Assembly: GCA_014925825.1 (NCBI GenBank)
Contig: JACGCK010000183.1
Location: 24,527 to 88,526, forward strand
Reading direction: 5' to 3'
DNA length: 64,000 bases
From: Pholiota molesta
Lineage: Eukaryota; Basidiomycota; Agaricomycetes; Agaricales; Strophariaceae
Both the position numbers and the translations under genes were made by a program. Positions 13,029 to 25,893 of the stretch are shown in pieces (positions within the stretch are counted from its first letter, which is position 1; each line of letters opens with the position of its first letter). The notes under the pieces are model-generated. The model had not been told where the DNA came from, did not search any database, and saw only the letters and a list, made by a program, of their open reading frames with translations.

Positions 13029-14624
13029 ATGGGAGTCGCCGCATCTCATATCAAGAACCATACCTTTATTCTGCAGTCCCCTCCCAACCTGGGTGCTCTA
13101 GAAGTCACGACATTTCTCAGCTTCATCCTGTATGGCATCTCCTTATCCCAAGGCTATGCATATTTTCAGCGTAGTGGGCGCGATAGATTATCATTGAAAG
13201 GATCCGTGCGTGTCATCGTATTCATGCGATCTTAAGGATAATGGACGCTCATTAATATTAGGTGTCTCTGCTACTGTAAGGAGGACTTCGATACGCATTC
13301 TTCCTCCATGACTGATTAATATTTGCTCAGGTTACTGGACACCTTTCATTCATTCACTACAGGGCATGCGATATATTTCGACACTATCACAAAATGGGAT
13401 AGCGCCGAGCCCAATTCAATCCCCCTATCGATTACCGTGTTGGTCGAAAGTATCATAACATTTCTTGTTCAGGTATTGATTGTCTTTCCTTCCGCTTCCT
13501 CAATGACTTACACAAACTCATACTGCAGTGTTTTTTTGTCCATCGAATCTATAGACTCTCCGGAAGGCTCCTCGTTTCCATCTTAAGCTTGTGCTTGTCC
13601 CTCACAATCTTGCGCTTAATATCTGCTATGCTGCTGTCCGTAGAATCTATCTTGGACGTATTCCGTACTCCCAATGGGGTATTCGTACAGACATTTCAGT
13701 GGCTTATCGCCACTGGATTGGCTTTGGGAGCGGTGACTGATCTCCTGATCGCTGGTTTCATGATTTACTATCTTCGAAAGTTTCTCTCCCCGAACAACCT
13801 GCAATCGTAAGCACCCCAGCCAGGATATCGTCGATAGCACATCGCCCTGAGTCCCTGACGTCCTCTTTTTTTTAAATAGAACCACGGAAATCTTGAATCG
13901 ACTTTTGCGAGGTTCATTGCGTGTGTAGCATTTCGTTTCGTTCACAGATTTTTAACTCAAATTGTACGCTTTGGGTCAACCAGAGACTGGATTGCTAACT
14001 AGGTAGCTATTGTTGGTACTCCGATCGAACAAAACAGCATCTGAAGACGCAAACTGTAGCATGACTTCCGCGAGCATCATTATCTGCGTAAGGATTACAT
14101 TTTGGCTCCTTTTCAGATTTCGAGAGACTGCTTATTCATGATCGACGTATAGTTCCACTTCATGTCCAACAGTACGTCTATCTCACTCTATGCCTTATTT
14201 TTGAGCCTCATTGAGTATCTTCATAGTGATCTGGTATGGATTATACGTGATCTTGGCTAAACGTAAGCCATAAATCCGTAAACTTACAGCGGGTAATAGT
14301 AATGGAACGTATTGCAGTATACGCTCTTTCACTTCTTGCCTCGTAAGAGTCGCAATACAATTGCAATACAACCACGCTTCGCATTGGATGCTGATGCTAC
14401 CCACAGCTTAAATGGCCGTAATCATACGAAGGAAGACATCGGCGTCATATCAAGTCTTCAGTTCGAAAATGTTCCGGAACGAATTACAGTGGTATGTCTT
14501 TGGATGTTCACACTTTTCTGTTCTGATAAATTATAATATCCGCCGTCCGCAGGCGTCACTACAGAATTCGCGCCCAGTTATTTCAGACGACGTCGATGGT
14601 CGTTGTGCTGAAAAGGTATGTTGA
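13029..14624 (+). CDS. DUF6534-type multi-pass membrane protein, paralogue of the 7683 gene
   Basis: Exons: 13029-13205, 13262-13275, 13331-13472, 13529-13806, 13880-13920, 13984-14002, 14060-14087, 14153-14171, 14227-14262, 14318-14342, 14407-14491 and 14553-14624. The sum is 936 nt, 311 residues. Exons 2-10 have exactly the same lengths as in the 7683 gene (14, 142, 278, 41, 19, 28, 19, 36 and 25 nt), although introns and sequence have diverged. Matching landmarks are NLGALEVTTFLSFILYGISL, DTFHSFTTGHAIYFD, FFVHRIYRLSGRL, TDLLIAGFMIYYLRKFLSPN, TEILNRLLRGSLQTGLLTS and YVILAKLYALSLLAS. The C-terminal tail is acidic and unlike its sister. The last exon ends at TGA 14622-14624 just after a possible donor, so a further exon is possible. 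Function unknown; membrane location inferred. Confidence 0.78.
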
Positions 14625-14951
14625 AGCCTGAAATAGTACCCCTGGCTTCGAAGTTTCACGTTCAAATTGAATCCTTCGGATTGACGTTGAATTTTTATGT
14701 AGCATGCTGTTTAAATGGGAGTCACTAGCACTAACTAATCATTGCAATTTGGGATCTCCGTTCGCACAGCAAGAAGAATGGCGAATACATAGAATTGTAC
14801 CCTGTAATACCATCTAACACAGAAACGCTCATTACACGAGAAAATGTATAAGATAAGGGGGTCCACGTATTAAATAGTACAATGCGGGCAATAGAAAAGA
14901 AGATTTAGCCAAGAAAGAAAGCGTATATAAAGAAAATAGATGATAGCCATA

Positions 14952-17900
14952 TCACGTCTCGACCATAAAATCATCCCGATCCCATTCCATCTGTTGATTC
15001 AGTGCGCCTGTCAATAGCAGCTCTTGGGTATAGATTTTGATACCCAGGCTACGTATGGGTCGCCAAATGGAAATATCTTCCTTGCATGAAATGACGTGTC
15101 GTGTTTCGGGCGACGTATTGATGATACGCGCCGATGGTGTTTGTGTGGTTAGCTGTACAGTAGGGTCAGTAAAACCGACTCAAAGAGGGATGCATGATAT
15201 CGTACTTGGCCCCGCATGCATTGACGACACTCTTCAACAACTTGGTGTCGACAGGTACTCGTGGAGTGACATAAAAAGTATGTCCCTCAAGCATCTTTCC
15301 CTTATTATCCTTCGCACGGCGTAACGATTTGGAGAGGTCGATTCCGTACTTGTTCTCGCCAGCTTTGTCCTTCAGAATGAACTCTTTTTCGGCTACATGC
15401 AATCGAGTTTAATTCGAGTAATCTATAGGAACGTGAACAGACTTACGAAGGAGTCGTTTGGCGCTCGCGGAGGACACTGCCCACTTCTCCGACAATATCC
15501 ATGGCGACGACGCCAGCACACAGAGGAATTTTTCCGTGCGCACCACTTGACGGGCAAGGAGGTGTGTGCATTCACTTGGCCTTGTCGTCATTTTGACACC
15601 GAGCTTCGTGAGGGCCTGACGGGAAAAAGGAGAACGAAAGGTAAATATAAGAATGCAGTAAAGAGAGTGGAAAATACCTTGATAACGTCGTCTCCCAATA
15701 TTACTTGAGTCGTCATAACCATGATACCAGTCGTCGGTACATCTTCGTCCACATCCATTGGTACCGCCTTCTCCTTTCCCTTCGGTTTCCCCTTAACTTC
15801 TTTCTTCGCCTGTACCGACTCTTCTTCCTCACCGACTACGTCAGAGACTCTTCTCTTTTTCTTCCTTGCTACCTCCTCGTCCTCGTCTTCTTCTGGAGTT
15901 CCACGTTTCCTAGTCGCACCTCTGCTCGTGCTATGCCCGTTATCATCATCCGCGCCGTCCACAACAAACGCATCAACCCCACCACGTCCCGATGATCGTC
16001 TGTTCTTGACAGATTTCCGCATCTGCGCCTCGAATGTGATTAGATCCGGCATGATGGTGTCGTGCAGCCGCTGAGTTGCTTTGGCGGCAGCATTGCGCCG
16101 AGGATGAGAGGAAGGCTCCGGAGCAGGTTCGTCGACGTCCATCGCTGTCGCCTCCAAATTCTTCCCCTTTGCAGAGGCTTTTCCTGCGGGTTTTGTTGAG
16201 GTTGGTCCTCGAGCCTTTGCGGCGGTTGACGGCCCTCCAACGGAAATTTGTCCAGCCACCGCACGAATACTCTCTGTTCTTGCGACAGCCCGCGTCCGTG
16301 GGCTCACGAGCACGCTCACTTCTTCTTCCTCTTCCGTCTCTTGAGTTTTCTCCGCCGCGTCATCATCCTCCTCTTCGGGCGAGATTTGCTTGGCTTTCGA
16401 CCGTGACTTGGGCGGAGCTTTCGCGGTCGGTTTGGGTGGAGGTTTCGTCGACTTCGGCTTCGCCGCCGTTAGAGCTGAAGGTTTTCCTTTGCCCTTGCTG
16501 ACTGATACGACCACAGCGTCTTCGTCCTCGTCACTGTCGTCATCTTCTTTCCCCTTCTTTTTCGGCCTCTTAGTTTCCTTCGCTTTCGCTGTCTTGGTCG
16601 CTGAGAGATTTAACGAGGGCATCAGGACTGACAGCACGCGTTTCGGCGTGCTCACGCTCGTCGCGTTTCCTTTTGGCGTCGTCCCTGCTGGTCCTGGCTT
16701 CCCTTTTGGCCTAGAGGTCACGACGTCTTCGACTTCCTCCTCTTCTTCCTCCGTCTCGGAATCGGCACGTTTCTTCTTCGACTTCGTCGCTGCCTTGCCG
16801 GCAGCACTCGACGTGGAGGCTTTCGCCTTCGACGCAGGCTTAGACCGAATCACCGAGATCGACGAGTTTTCCTTCTGCTTCCCCTTCGTGGCAGCCGCGC
16901 GGCGGGCCTCAGCCTTCGACAGCAGGTGTGGAGCCGGAGGCAGACTCTCGTCATCTTCGTCGTCGTCCTCTGCGTTCTCGGGGACAGCCTCTTCCGATTC
17001 GTCTTCGGAGACAGGAGATGGAGACGTGGAGTATACTCGGAGTGGCTTGGTGCGCGCTGTGATGGGCGGCTTCTGGGATTTGGTTTGGGTTTTGGCGGGT
17101 GGTACAGAAGGAACGGGCGCAGGCTTGGATTTCGGTGCAGATTTTGCCTTGTTGGAACGTGAGGGCTTCTTCACTTCTTCCTCTTCCTCTTCTTCCTCCT
17201 CTTCCTCCTCCTCCTCCTCCTCCTCCTCGTCTTCTTCCTCTTCCTCGTCTTCTGACGATTCGACTTTCTTTCCCTTTCCCTTCACTTTCGCCTTCACAAG
17301 TGGAGCAGCCTTCTTCGCCTTCGCAGACGTAGGCGCCGCCTTCTTTCCCTTCCCTTTCACCACGACCACATCTTCCTCGCTCTCGTCCTCTTTCTCTTCC
17401 TCCATCTCTTCCTCCTCCTCGCTCTCGACCAAAATCTTCTCCTTCTCTACCGCCTTCTTCTTCTTCACCCTCGTCCGCGCGTCGACCTTCGGGCGACCGA
17501 GGAGCCCACCAGCACGGCTGGCGCTGGCGGTGCCTGCAGCGCTGGCGGTGCCTGCAGCGCTGGCGTTGGCTTTGGTGCTGCCGGCGACGGGCGTGGAAAT
17601 AGGAGCGGGGTCAACGGGCGTCGAGGGGCCTGCAGCCGCCTTGGCTTTGGGTTTTGGGGCAGGTTTAGGGGGCGCGACGCGCGCAGGCGCGATATCTTCT
17701 GCGTCGGACTTGTCTTCCTCCTCCTCCTCCTCCTCCTTCTCGTCAGGAACGACGGCGGCTTTCGCCTTTGCGTGTTTGTCGGCGCGTTTCTTGGCGGAGG
17801 CGGGCGCAGTGGATGGCGCTGCTTTTTCTGTGACTTTCGGCTTTGCCTTCGCCTTTGGTTTCGGCTTGGGCTCGACCACCTCCACCTCGTCGTCGTCCTC

Positions 17901-20900
17901 GTCGACGTCCATCGCGGCGTCCTCGTCTCCTCCCTTCTCCTCCTCCTCCTCCTCCTCGTCTTCTTCTTCGTCTTCGGGGCTAGACATGAGCACCCTCCTC
18001 TTTGCCGCCGGCTTCGCCGAGGCAGGCTTCTCCTTCTCCTTCTCCTTCGCCTTCCCTTTGCCCTTCATCTTGTCCTTCGCCTTAATGGGAGACTTGGAGG
18101 CAACAAGGATGTGCGACGGGAAGTCCTCCGTGTCGTCCCCGAATAGGTCTGCAGCCACGCGCTCGCGCCGCCCGCCGGCGTCCGCCTCCTCGTCCTCCTC
18201 CTCCTCGAGCTCCTCTGGATCGTCTTCGACGGAGGTCACCTCCGAGACCGCGCGCTCTGCGGCTTTCGTCATCTTCGCCGGCGCCGCCTTCTTCGCTGGG
18301 GTTGGGTTCTTCGCTGGGGATGGGTTCTTCGCTGGAGTTGGGTTCTTCGCAGGCGAGGCAGCCGCCTGCGCCTTCGATTTCGGCTTCGGCTTCGGTCTGG
18401 CTGTATCCGCCGCCTGCGCCTTCCGCTCCGCGCGCTCGTCCTCTGACGAGTCCTCGAGCTCGATAACGGCGTCCGCCACAGCCGCCGCGGCTTCGGCCTC
18501 TTTCGCTTTCTCCTTCCCCTTCGGCTTCTCCTTCGTTTTCGGCTTTGGCTTTGCTTTCGCCTTCGGCATCTCCTCCTCCTCGCCTCGGTCGTCGTCATCG
18601 TCGCCCGCACCGAGGTCCGCCGGGAAATCCCAGTCCGCCGCCAGCGGATCCACGTCCGCGGGCACGACGTCCACGTCCACGTCCACGTCCACGTCCATCG
18701 CCTCCCCCTCCTCCTCCTCCTCCTCCGCGCCGCCGCTCAGAAGCGCCTGCACCTGCCGCGCGCTCGCGTCGGGCGGCGGCGGGCTGCCCTCGCCCTCCGC
18801 AGCGGGGGGTAACTGAGGTGCGACCGCGGAGGCGCGCAGGTCGTCCTCGGCGTCGAGTGCGTCCTGCGCGTCCATCGCGCCCGCGATCTCCTCCGCCTCC
18901 ATCTCGATGCGGCCGACGACGCGGCGCGCCTCCTCTTCCTTCTCCTTGCCGTCCGTGTCCTTGCCGTCCGTCTCCACACCGTCTTTTCCCTCAGCGGTCG
19001 TCGCAGCCGCAGCCGCGGTAGCATTGGAATTGGCAGAGACAGCGACCGTGTCCACACCTCCGCCGACCCACACCCCCCGCGCACCGAGGAGCGCGGCGAA
19101 GTCGACGCCCGGCGGGAACACGATGTAGCGCGCGAGCGCGGGCGTGAGGTTGCGCCACTGCACGAAGCAGTCCTCGAGCCAGGTGTGGTTCACGACGGGG
19201 ATGGACCACGCGGCCGCCTTGGTCGCTTTGGTGCCGCCGATGCTGTGGGGGGAGGGGTGTTAGTTGGGTTTGTGTGCGATGGGGTGGATGGATGGATGGA
19301 GGGTAGGCGCAGACAGAATAAAATTTAGAAGAGACTGAGAGCGGAGCAAACACGAAAAAAAATTCGAATTTGGCAGGAAATGATAAACCAACAAAAACTG
19401 AAAATTTCAGGAAAGAAAGAAAAAACGACGAAAGAGTAGGAAGCAAACCAAACAAAAAAAAAACCACGTACTGCGCCGCAATCAACACCGTATTCTGCAT
19501 GCTCATGCTCGCCGTGAACGTCGCGCCCATCACCGCGATCAGCTTCTTCAGGTACTCGCGCGCCTCGCCCGTGTAGTTCGTCACCGTGATCACCTGCACG
19601 TATCCATTCTCAGTCAGTCTCCGTGTCTGAATACCGCCACTCTGAATACCGCCACTCTGAATACCGCCACTCTGAATACCGCCACTGGATACCGCCACTA
19701 CGATGGTCGCCGGTGTCGGAATACCGCCGCCACGATGGCGCGGAAAACATGAACGCGGAAAACACAAACTCACATGCTTGTCAAAGCCCTCGATGGGGCG
19801 GTGCGGCACGGGGTAGTGCAGCAGCTGGTCGAGCGGGCGCGCGAGGATGCCCGTCGACTGCGCGTGGAACAGCCACGCGAGCGTGCCGATCGTCTTGTGC
19901 GTGCGGACAGCCTGCGCGAGCTAAATCAGCGATGATTCCACACTGGAAGGAACACGCCACGCACCTGGACATACGCCCGCCCATAGCGCCACCGCGTCAC
20001 GAGCACGTCGCACGCATCCACCGCCGCCGCCTCCGCGCGCCGCCGCTCGCGCTCCTTCGCGCTCAGCCGCACCCTCGTCACCGTCCTCCCCGCGCCGCCC
20101 TCGCCCTCCGCCTTAACACCCACCTCCACCACCTCCAGCACCTCCTCGTCCTCCTCCTCCTCCTCGTCGCCCGCGAACCTTACCACGACCCCGCCCGCGC
20201 GCTCCACGCCCGTCTGCACCGCCGCCCTGCGGCCGCGGTACAGCTGCAGCGTGCGGCTCAGCAGCACGCGGCGCCCGGCCCACACCTGCGGCGCGCGCGC
20301 GGGCGTCCGCGCGCGGATGTGGCTGGTGACGAGCGCGATGTCCGCGGCGCTCGGCGGCGAGGAGGCGCCCATCGCGGGCGTGAACAGCGCGGCGGTCGCG
20401 TACATGTTGCGCTTCGCGTCCTCTTGCTCCGCCGCGCGCTTCCGCTCCATATCCACATCCACATCCGCGTCGGCGTCGGCGCTGGTGGGGTCCGATGCGG
20501 GCGGTGGGGGTGGGGGGAGGCCGTCGGCGCCCGAGAGCAGGCGCGGTGAAGGCCACTCGTACTCTTGCGTACTGAGGCGCCCGTTGCCCAGGCGCACCGC
20601 GTCGTCGAACCAGTGCGGGAGCAGCACCTTGATCCGCGTGCTGCCCTGGTAGTGCAGCGCGGTGCTGTACTTGGACGTGCCGGGCGCGATGGCGAAGAGG
20701 TGCGTGACGTCCCTGGTGAGGCCGGTGCGCCACTGCCCGCCGAGGCCGGTGATGCCCGCGGAGATCACCTCGAGGTCCGTCGTGGGCAGGCCCGTGCCGC
20801 ATGCGACGACGCCGGAGAAGATGTGCGAGGGGTTGGTCGAGAAGTGCTGCGGACTGCATGTGCGCGGAGGGCGTTAGGAGGTGCATGGCAACGGGTGGGG

Positions 20901-21294
20901 AGGAGCGAGACGTACCTTTGGAGTTTGCCCGTCAGGAGCCCGCGGTCGACCCACTTGTCCGTGACGACCTCCACGAGCCGCGGCCGCGGCTCCTGCGCGC
21001 TCTGCGCCCCCTCCCCCGCCCCGCCAGCCGCAGCAGCCGCCTTCTCCCTGGCCTCCCGCTCCCGCTTGTCCACGACTTCCCACCCCTCCCACACGGCGCT
21101 GTCCGCGACGACGAGGTTCAGCTTCTCGTCGTGCACACCGTCCGCGCGCTTTCCGCCGTAGGTGCTGAGCGCCGCGTCGAGCTCTTCCGCGCGCGCGGGG
21201 GGAAGGACGACGCGATGTGGTACGTGAATCCTGCGAAGAATGTGTCTGGGATTGGCTCGGGATCGGACGAGGGTCCGGGTCCAGGGTCCTCCAT
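14952..21294 (-). CDS. Six-BRCT genome-maintenance protein (Rtt107/Brc1/PTIP type)
   Basis: Exons in transcription order: 21294-20916, 20853-19965, 19920-19774, 19593-19472, 19242-15678, 15615-15447, 15392-15206 and 15152-14952. BRCT-like repeats are visible: (1) FFAGFTYHIASSFPP to VVTDKWVDRGLLTGK; (2) FSGVVACGTGLPTTDLEVIS to KVLLPHWFDDAVRLGN; (3) GRRVLLSRTLQLYRG to GTLAWLFHAQSTG; (4) VITVTNYTGEAREYLKKLIA to VVNHTWLEDCFVQWRNL; (5) ALTKLGVKMTTRPSECTHLL to LASSPWILSEKW; (6) GHTFYVTPRVPVDTKLLKSV to IKIYTQELLLTGAL. Four N-terminal plus two C-terminal BRCTs around a long acidic/Lys-Pro linker (about 1,000 residues with Glu runs) is the Rtt107/Brc1 plan, which in yeasts binds gamma-H2A at damaged replication forks. 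The exon sum is 5,659 nt. Two single-base losses (C run complementary to 21197-21202; G at the 15205 donor) break the frame, and restoring both gives 1,886 residues. A large Ser-rich plus-strand frame opposite exon 5 is its antisense shadow. Confidence 0.85.
17175..17252. repeat. TCC/TTC microsatellite coding a poly-glutamate run
   Basis: An almost uninterrupted run of TCC and TTC triplets. On the minus strand it reads as about 25 consecutive Glu/Asp codons in the acidic linker of the BRCT protein. Triplet periodicity keeps the frame open despite length variation. Confidence 0.85.
19626..19698. repeat. 15-bp minisatellite inside an intron
   Basis: Four exact head-to-tail copies of TCTGAATACCGCCAC (19626-19685) and a shortened fifth copy. 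They lie wholly within the 19594-19773 intron of the BRCT gene, which is long (180 nt) for this genome because of them. Confidence 0.9.
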
Positions 21295-23765
21295 GGGTCG
21301 AACTAATGCTAGACTGCAGTGCTCGTTTTGTGGTTATGTGGGTTTCACGAGGATCCCGAGGCTACAGTGTGTCGTTAAATCGTGAAATGGTGGGGAAGAG
21401 AGTGGACGGCACCGAACCCAAGAGGAAAACGCGCCGTCACGTCACGCACGCTGTCGTCACGGTCGCGTGACGTTAATCAACACAATGACTCGTGTTGCCC
21501 CTTATTGACGCGCCTCCTCGCGCGCCGCGTATTGGATCTGGCTTCCACGTCCAGCTGGGTAGAAAACTTTATCTAGACCTCATATCCTCTATCAAACATA
21601 TCTTGAACGAGGTAACGCAAACTCAAACCAACATTCGTTAAATGTTGTTGAGCTGCCCTTCGCATGCAACGGTTCGGATTCGACGCCACACTCTGACGTC
21701 TAGGAAAAAGCTGGGAAGGAGTCGCGATAAATACAGCGCACCGCCAAGTCAGTCTTCGACTTATTGACCGCTACATAAATAGTAAACGTTTAAACACTTT
21801 CTTTTGCTTTCTGCAGAACGCTCCCGGAGTCCGGACCGAATGTGACCGTCAGTCACCTGACTCCAATCAAATTGGCAAATTTCAGTGCGCTCGTCGTCCT
21901 GGCTTGGTCCTGCCTCTTGCCTCTCATCCACGAAACATAAAACGTTCCATCTCTTCCACCCAAACGCGAATGTACACCCCCAATTATCCAGTGCCAGAAA
22001 CATCTCATATGAACCCCATCACCACGCCGGGTTAGCAAGACCCGTGGGGCTATCTTCTCGATACGACTTGGAGATGATGCATATGCCAACCAGCAGTGAG
22101 CACACCTTTCTACATCTATTCCCTGCTTATGGAGCGAGGGAGCACGTCGAACTGAATCAAAATCTCTCATAGCTTAACCCGCGGATTGCCCGCGCTGCGT
22201 CTTGCTTTTCGGGAAGGGATGGCGAAGCGTACGCGTAATTTTTTACCAGAACCACGATCTCTTTGTTGAATTTCCGTCGATCGCATGTCCTTCATGCTGC
22301 CCAGTCTCCCTTATACATCATAGTACGTCTATCCATCCGCACCTCTTCGACTCTTTCTTCTCCTGCCATCACCCACCCGAATCCCACCATCGCCCTACTA
22401 TCCCCCTCCATCGCGCACGTCGCAGCGCATGATTACAGCATATTCACACTGTCCGAACGACCCACCGGCATCTGAAAAGATACCGGTGTATCTCATGAGG
22501 TCAACTCCTACCTACAATGGTAGCTGACGCTCCATCCATACCATTGCCTCCCTCCACAGTCGTTCGTTTTCGCGCTCTAACATAAGTCCATTCCAGGTGT
22601 AGATGACCTTCCCGTTTGATCCTCGCACGAGGAGGGTATCGCGCAGATATACATGGTCAGTCCTTTCTCCTTTCCCTTCCCTTCCCTGGCATCCGTACAT
22701 GGATTCAAATCCGGAGCGATGATGATGACATTACATTTTACTGTACCACGAGTGCTACCATCTCCAGATGCGGACGCACTGTGAGTTGATGTTACTACAA
22801 CGGTATCTGACACGTCGCACCTTCCGATTCAACTTTTTCATCACCCTTCTCTATTGCCATCTTGATGATAGACTGATGCGCTTTCTTCAGCGAATGAATA
22901 TGTCAACGACGGTCGATGCCAGGGGAGCCAAAATCCAGTGTTGGGCCCAGGCTTTGTGGACGATACACTACGTTGCGCCTCTGTATGCTTTCGTGCACGT
23001 TCCATCAAATAAAAATGCCGAAAGTCCTGATACGCTACTGGTCTATCCACCTTGAGCACCTCGGAATCATGCACTCTTTAACGTCCTTTCCCAGTGGTCT
23101 TCGCCTGCTAGTCAACAATAAGCAGAATTCCAGCCTCGCGGAGCTCCGAGAGCATTACGAAGGAAGGGAGTATAACCGACTGCGACTATCAAATCAACTC
23201 AGTATGCATCGCTCTGCAGTCACAAATCATGGGTACGCGCCGAGCCTTGCAAACGACTTGTTCTTCGCTAACGGCGACACAAAATCGACATGCAACCAGC
23301 AACTTCGCCTGGATCGTAACGTGCCACCCTCTCGCAAGGCAACATTCGGTGCCATTGCGGAGCACATTGTCCTCGCTCGAGTCAGTCAGTTATAAGAAAG
23401 TGGGATGGTTTCTAGTCATGGCTTCCGGTGCCTACATGCCTACATCGTACATAAACACGTCAACATCGCTCCGAGTACTAGTAAACGTCCATCCTCGAAT
23501 TCCATACTCCACATGGACATGGATGTCTAGTATCCCAGACCTCCAACATTCAGCTATTTCATTCTATTTTAACTGGGCTCGATAAGAAACATATCCTCGA
23601 CCAAATTCGGGCATGAGAAGTACCATTTTCAAATAGAACGGATTCAGGAGTAGGTCCTTCGTCCTCGGATGCTGTCACGGCGCTATCGCCTGCACTGGTA
23701 ATATTTCCTGATCGCTCATTAGTACCCCTATTGAAACGTGAAAACAGAACAAAGCCGTGACTGAC
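21295..23765. other. Intergenic; possible remnants of a minus-strand secreted-protein gene
   Basis: 21295-22400 has no convincing frame. Between 22430 and 23765 several minus-strand frames of 60-80 codons (22512-22700, 22841-23074, 23559-23783) have non-random composition and could be exons downstream of the signal-peptide exon at 23766-23850. I could not join them into one frame and recognise no family. A 159-codon plus-strand frame at 22916-23395 looks like the shadow of that side. Confidence 0.35.
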
Positions 23766-23850
23766 CAGGCGTGCTACTAACAAGCGGGCTTGCTATGGTC
23801 GCGAATATGTGGAGAGACACCGAAGCAAAGAACAGTAACTTGAAGTGCAT
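23766..23850 (-). CDS. Possible first exon with signal peptide
   Basis: ATG at 23848-23850 begins MHFKLLFFASVSLHIFATIA followed by SPLVSSTPG, a textbook secretory signal with a hydrophobic core and an A-x-A-like cleavage region (TIA-SP). A GTCAGT donor follows at 23765. Downstream exons are unresolved, so neither product nor integrity is known. Confidence 0.35.
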
Positions 23851-24714
23851 CGTCGGCTCAATGGGAAGGGCTGAAAATGGTTCGTCAGAACTAAGACTCA
23901 CCTTCCTTATAACCATGCAAACAGCAGCGGTGTCAATATATCAGCGACAAGTTGTGGGGTCGGAAATTCTTCTGGAAGCTCGTTTCGCGATGAATGCAAA
24001 TATTTTGTGTGTCGGTATCATGGATCCAGGTTCTGAGACGCATCATACATATTGCCGGGGCCCTCCTTCGATTTTCTCGTATATTTGTGGTCTTCATTCC
24101 AGATGTGGGCGTACATACCATATCAGTTAGTGACTCAAGTTAGAATGGGTATTTTAGCACAAGTATTGCATCAGGACTCATTTTGTTATTATCTCAGCTC
24201 AATATACCCTGATGTCCGTCTGGGCGTTGAAGATTGAAATTAATCTAATCTCAACGCCATCGCTCTATCTATAAACTGAGCTTCTGATATGCAGATCACG
24301 GCGACCGTTGCAAGATACGTAGTGGTATGAATTGTGATGAGATAATTGATTGGTATTCAGCGTAGGTGGATCATATTCGCGCGAGTCCTTGGGACCTCGT
24401 GGACGATTCGATGATTCAGAGTAGCGCTATTTTAGGCGCCTATATACCAGGAAAGTAAAGAAATATTATGGCGAATATTCTCGCACAATAGAACGCAATA
24501 GAACTGAGTATGTGCATACTACATGTGGGAGATCATACCTCCGAATTCGATTTCCAAATCATGATCACAGAGGTAACGGCGACTACGCGAAGAAGTAACT
24601 GCTCAGTCAATTTATGAGATATGTGGATATGGCAATCTACTTGTCTGCACAGGCGGAACAGCGGTTCAAGCGTGTAGCATCGGTGAATATCATGGTACTT
24701 AGTAATTGAAACGA

Positions 24715-25524
24715 CTACTTGTCTGCATTTATAAGGTCGAGGATATTGACGGGTTGGTATAGATGTCTATAAGAATGTTAGCTCTGATTTGACACCGAGA
24801 TTAAATATTGAATAGGCACACCTGCCTAGATGATGCTTCTTCCACAGCGATGTCCAAGCCTCCCAGTCCGAAACAAGTGCTCCGTATACATCCTGCCAGT
24901 CCAAGCACTCGTGGGTGGCTCCTTTTCTGTCCCAGTCAAAATCGCGCTGCATAAAGTCGCCGGATTCGAGTGTCAAGTCCGCTCGGCACAATGCCCATTG
25001 TCGCATAATGTTCGTACAGTGCTCGACATGTTCCCAGCCATACGATCGACTAGAACTGTCCCTCAGTTCGCTCTTGAAATTTCCAATACAGTGAAGTTGA
25101 TGAGACATGGGCAGCGCTGCAGCATGATATTCTGGGCCGATTCGAATGGACGCCTTGCCGCCGGGGTTCAGTTCATCCCATTCATAGCTGGATGCCTTTG
25201 ACTCAATGTCGTAGTGAACACTTTCCTCCACCGCCATTGCTACTTTCGCAAGCGGCAGTGACAAGCGCTCGGGAAAATCTTCGATCACATAACCTGTAAC
25301 GCCAAAAGTCAGCTTATGAGTTGGAATCTGTGCAGAGGAAACAGACTATATTTTTTCCCCTATGTGCCTATACTGGGAGGATCCATGCGCGCAGCATCAG
25401 GACGATATGCCCTTGTCTTGAAATCTTTAGAAAGTTCAATTAAGGTCGAGGTAAAGAGAATGGAGGCCAAACTAAGGGCAAGCACAAGGAATACAGGCGA
25501 ATTTTGCTGTTGCTGCATGATCAT
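24715..25524 (-). CDS. UstYa-like (DUF3328) oxidase, 3 exons
   Basis: Exons 25524-25374, 25293-24822 and 24766-24715 total 675 nt, 224 residues, all phases consistent. A short cytoplasmic N-terminus (MIMQQQQNSP) leads into one membrane helix (VFLVLALSLASILFTSTLIE). The globular part carries the two HxxHC motifs that define the UstYa/DUF3328 family: MSHQLHC and, about 30 residues later, WEHVEHC. The tail has HECLDWQDVYGALVSDWEAW, the D-W-x-x-v pattern usual in this family. In ascomycetes, relatives catalyse oxidative cyclisation or other steps on peptide natural products (ustiloxin, cyclochlorotine); the basidiomycete role is unknown. It is divergent from the GNAT gene, with 369 bp between starts, so a shared promoter is possible. 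The third exon rests on a GTGTGC donor with a well-placed GCTAAC branch site; otherwise the protein ends at 24767. Confidence 0.85.
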
Positions 25525-25893
25525 CTTGCAACGGATACTAAGCAAGCTTCGAAATTTCGGCTTCCAGTAGATCTTATTACTAAAGGACGTTTTAAACAAA
25601 TACGGGCACACGGCGTTCTATCGTAAGATGGTAGCTGTGGGAGGCCAGACGTCTATTACTATTATTATGGACTCAGATCTAGCCGTGAGACTAAATAACC
25701 GCTAACCACGGCCTGATATCTGACAGATCTGTTCACAGAGATTCAATTAGAAGTGATGAATAGTCTCGCTGATCGTATATCTATCTTCAGTGTCCTGGGA
25801 TAGATTATAAATTCACTGGCGATAGCTGCTTATAAGGTCCTCGGATTGGGTGGTGCATGTCCAGTACCATCAATTGCAATCCACGGTTTTCAA

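Noticed and set aside
16390..18816. 808-codon plus-strand frame, Ser/Phe/Ala-rich
   Set aside because: Antisense of the acidic Glu/Lys/Pro linker of the BRCT protein. The minus strand has BRCT motifs, correct splice sites and closed phases; the plus strand has only low-complexity Ser runs.
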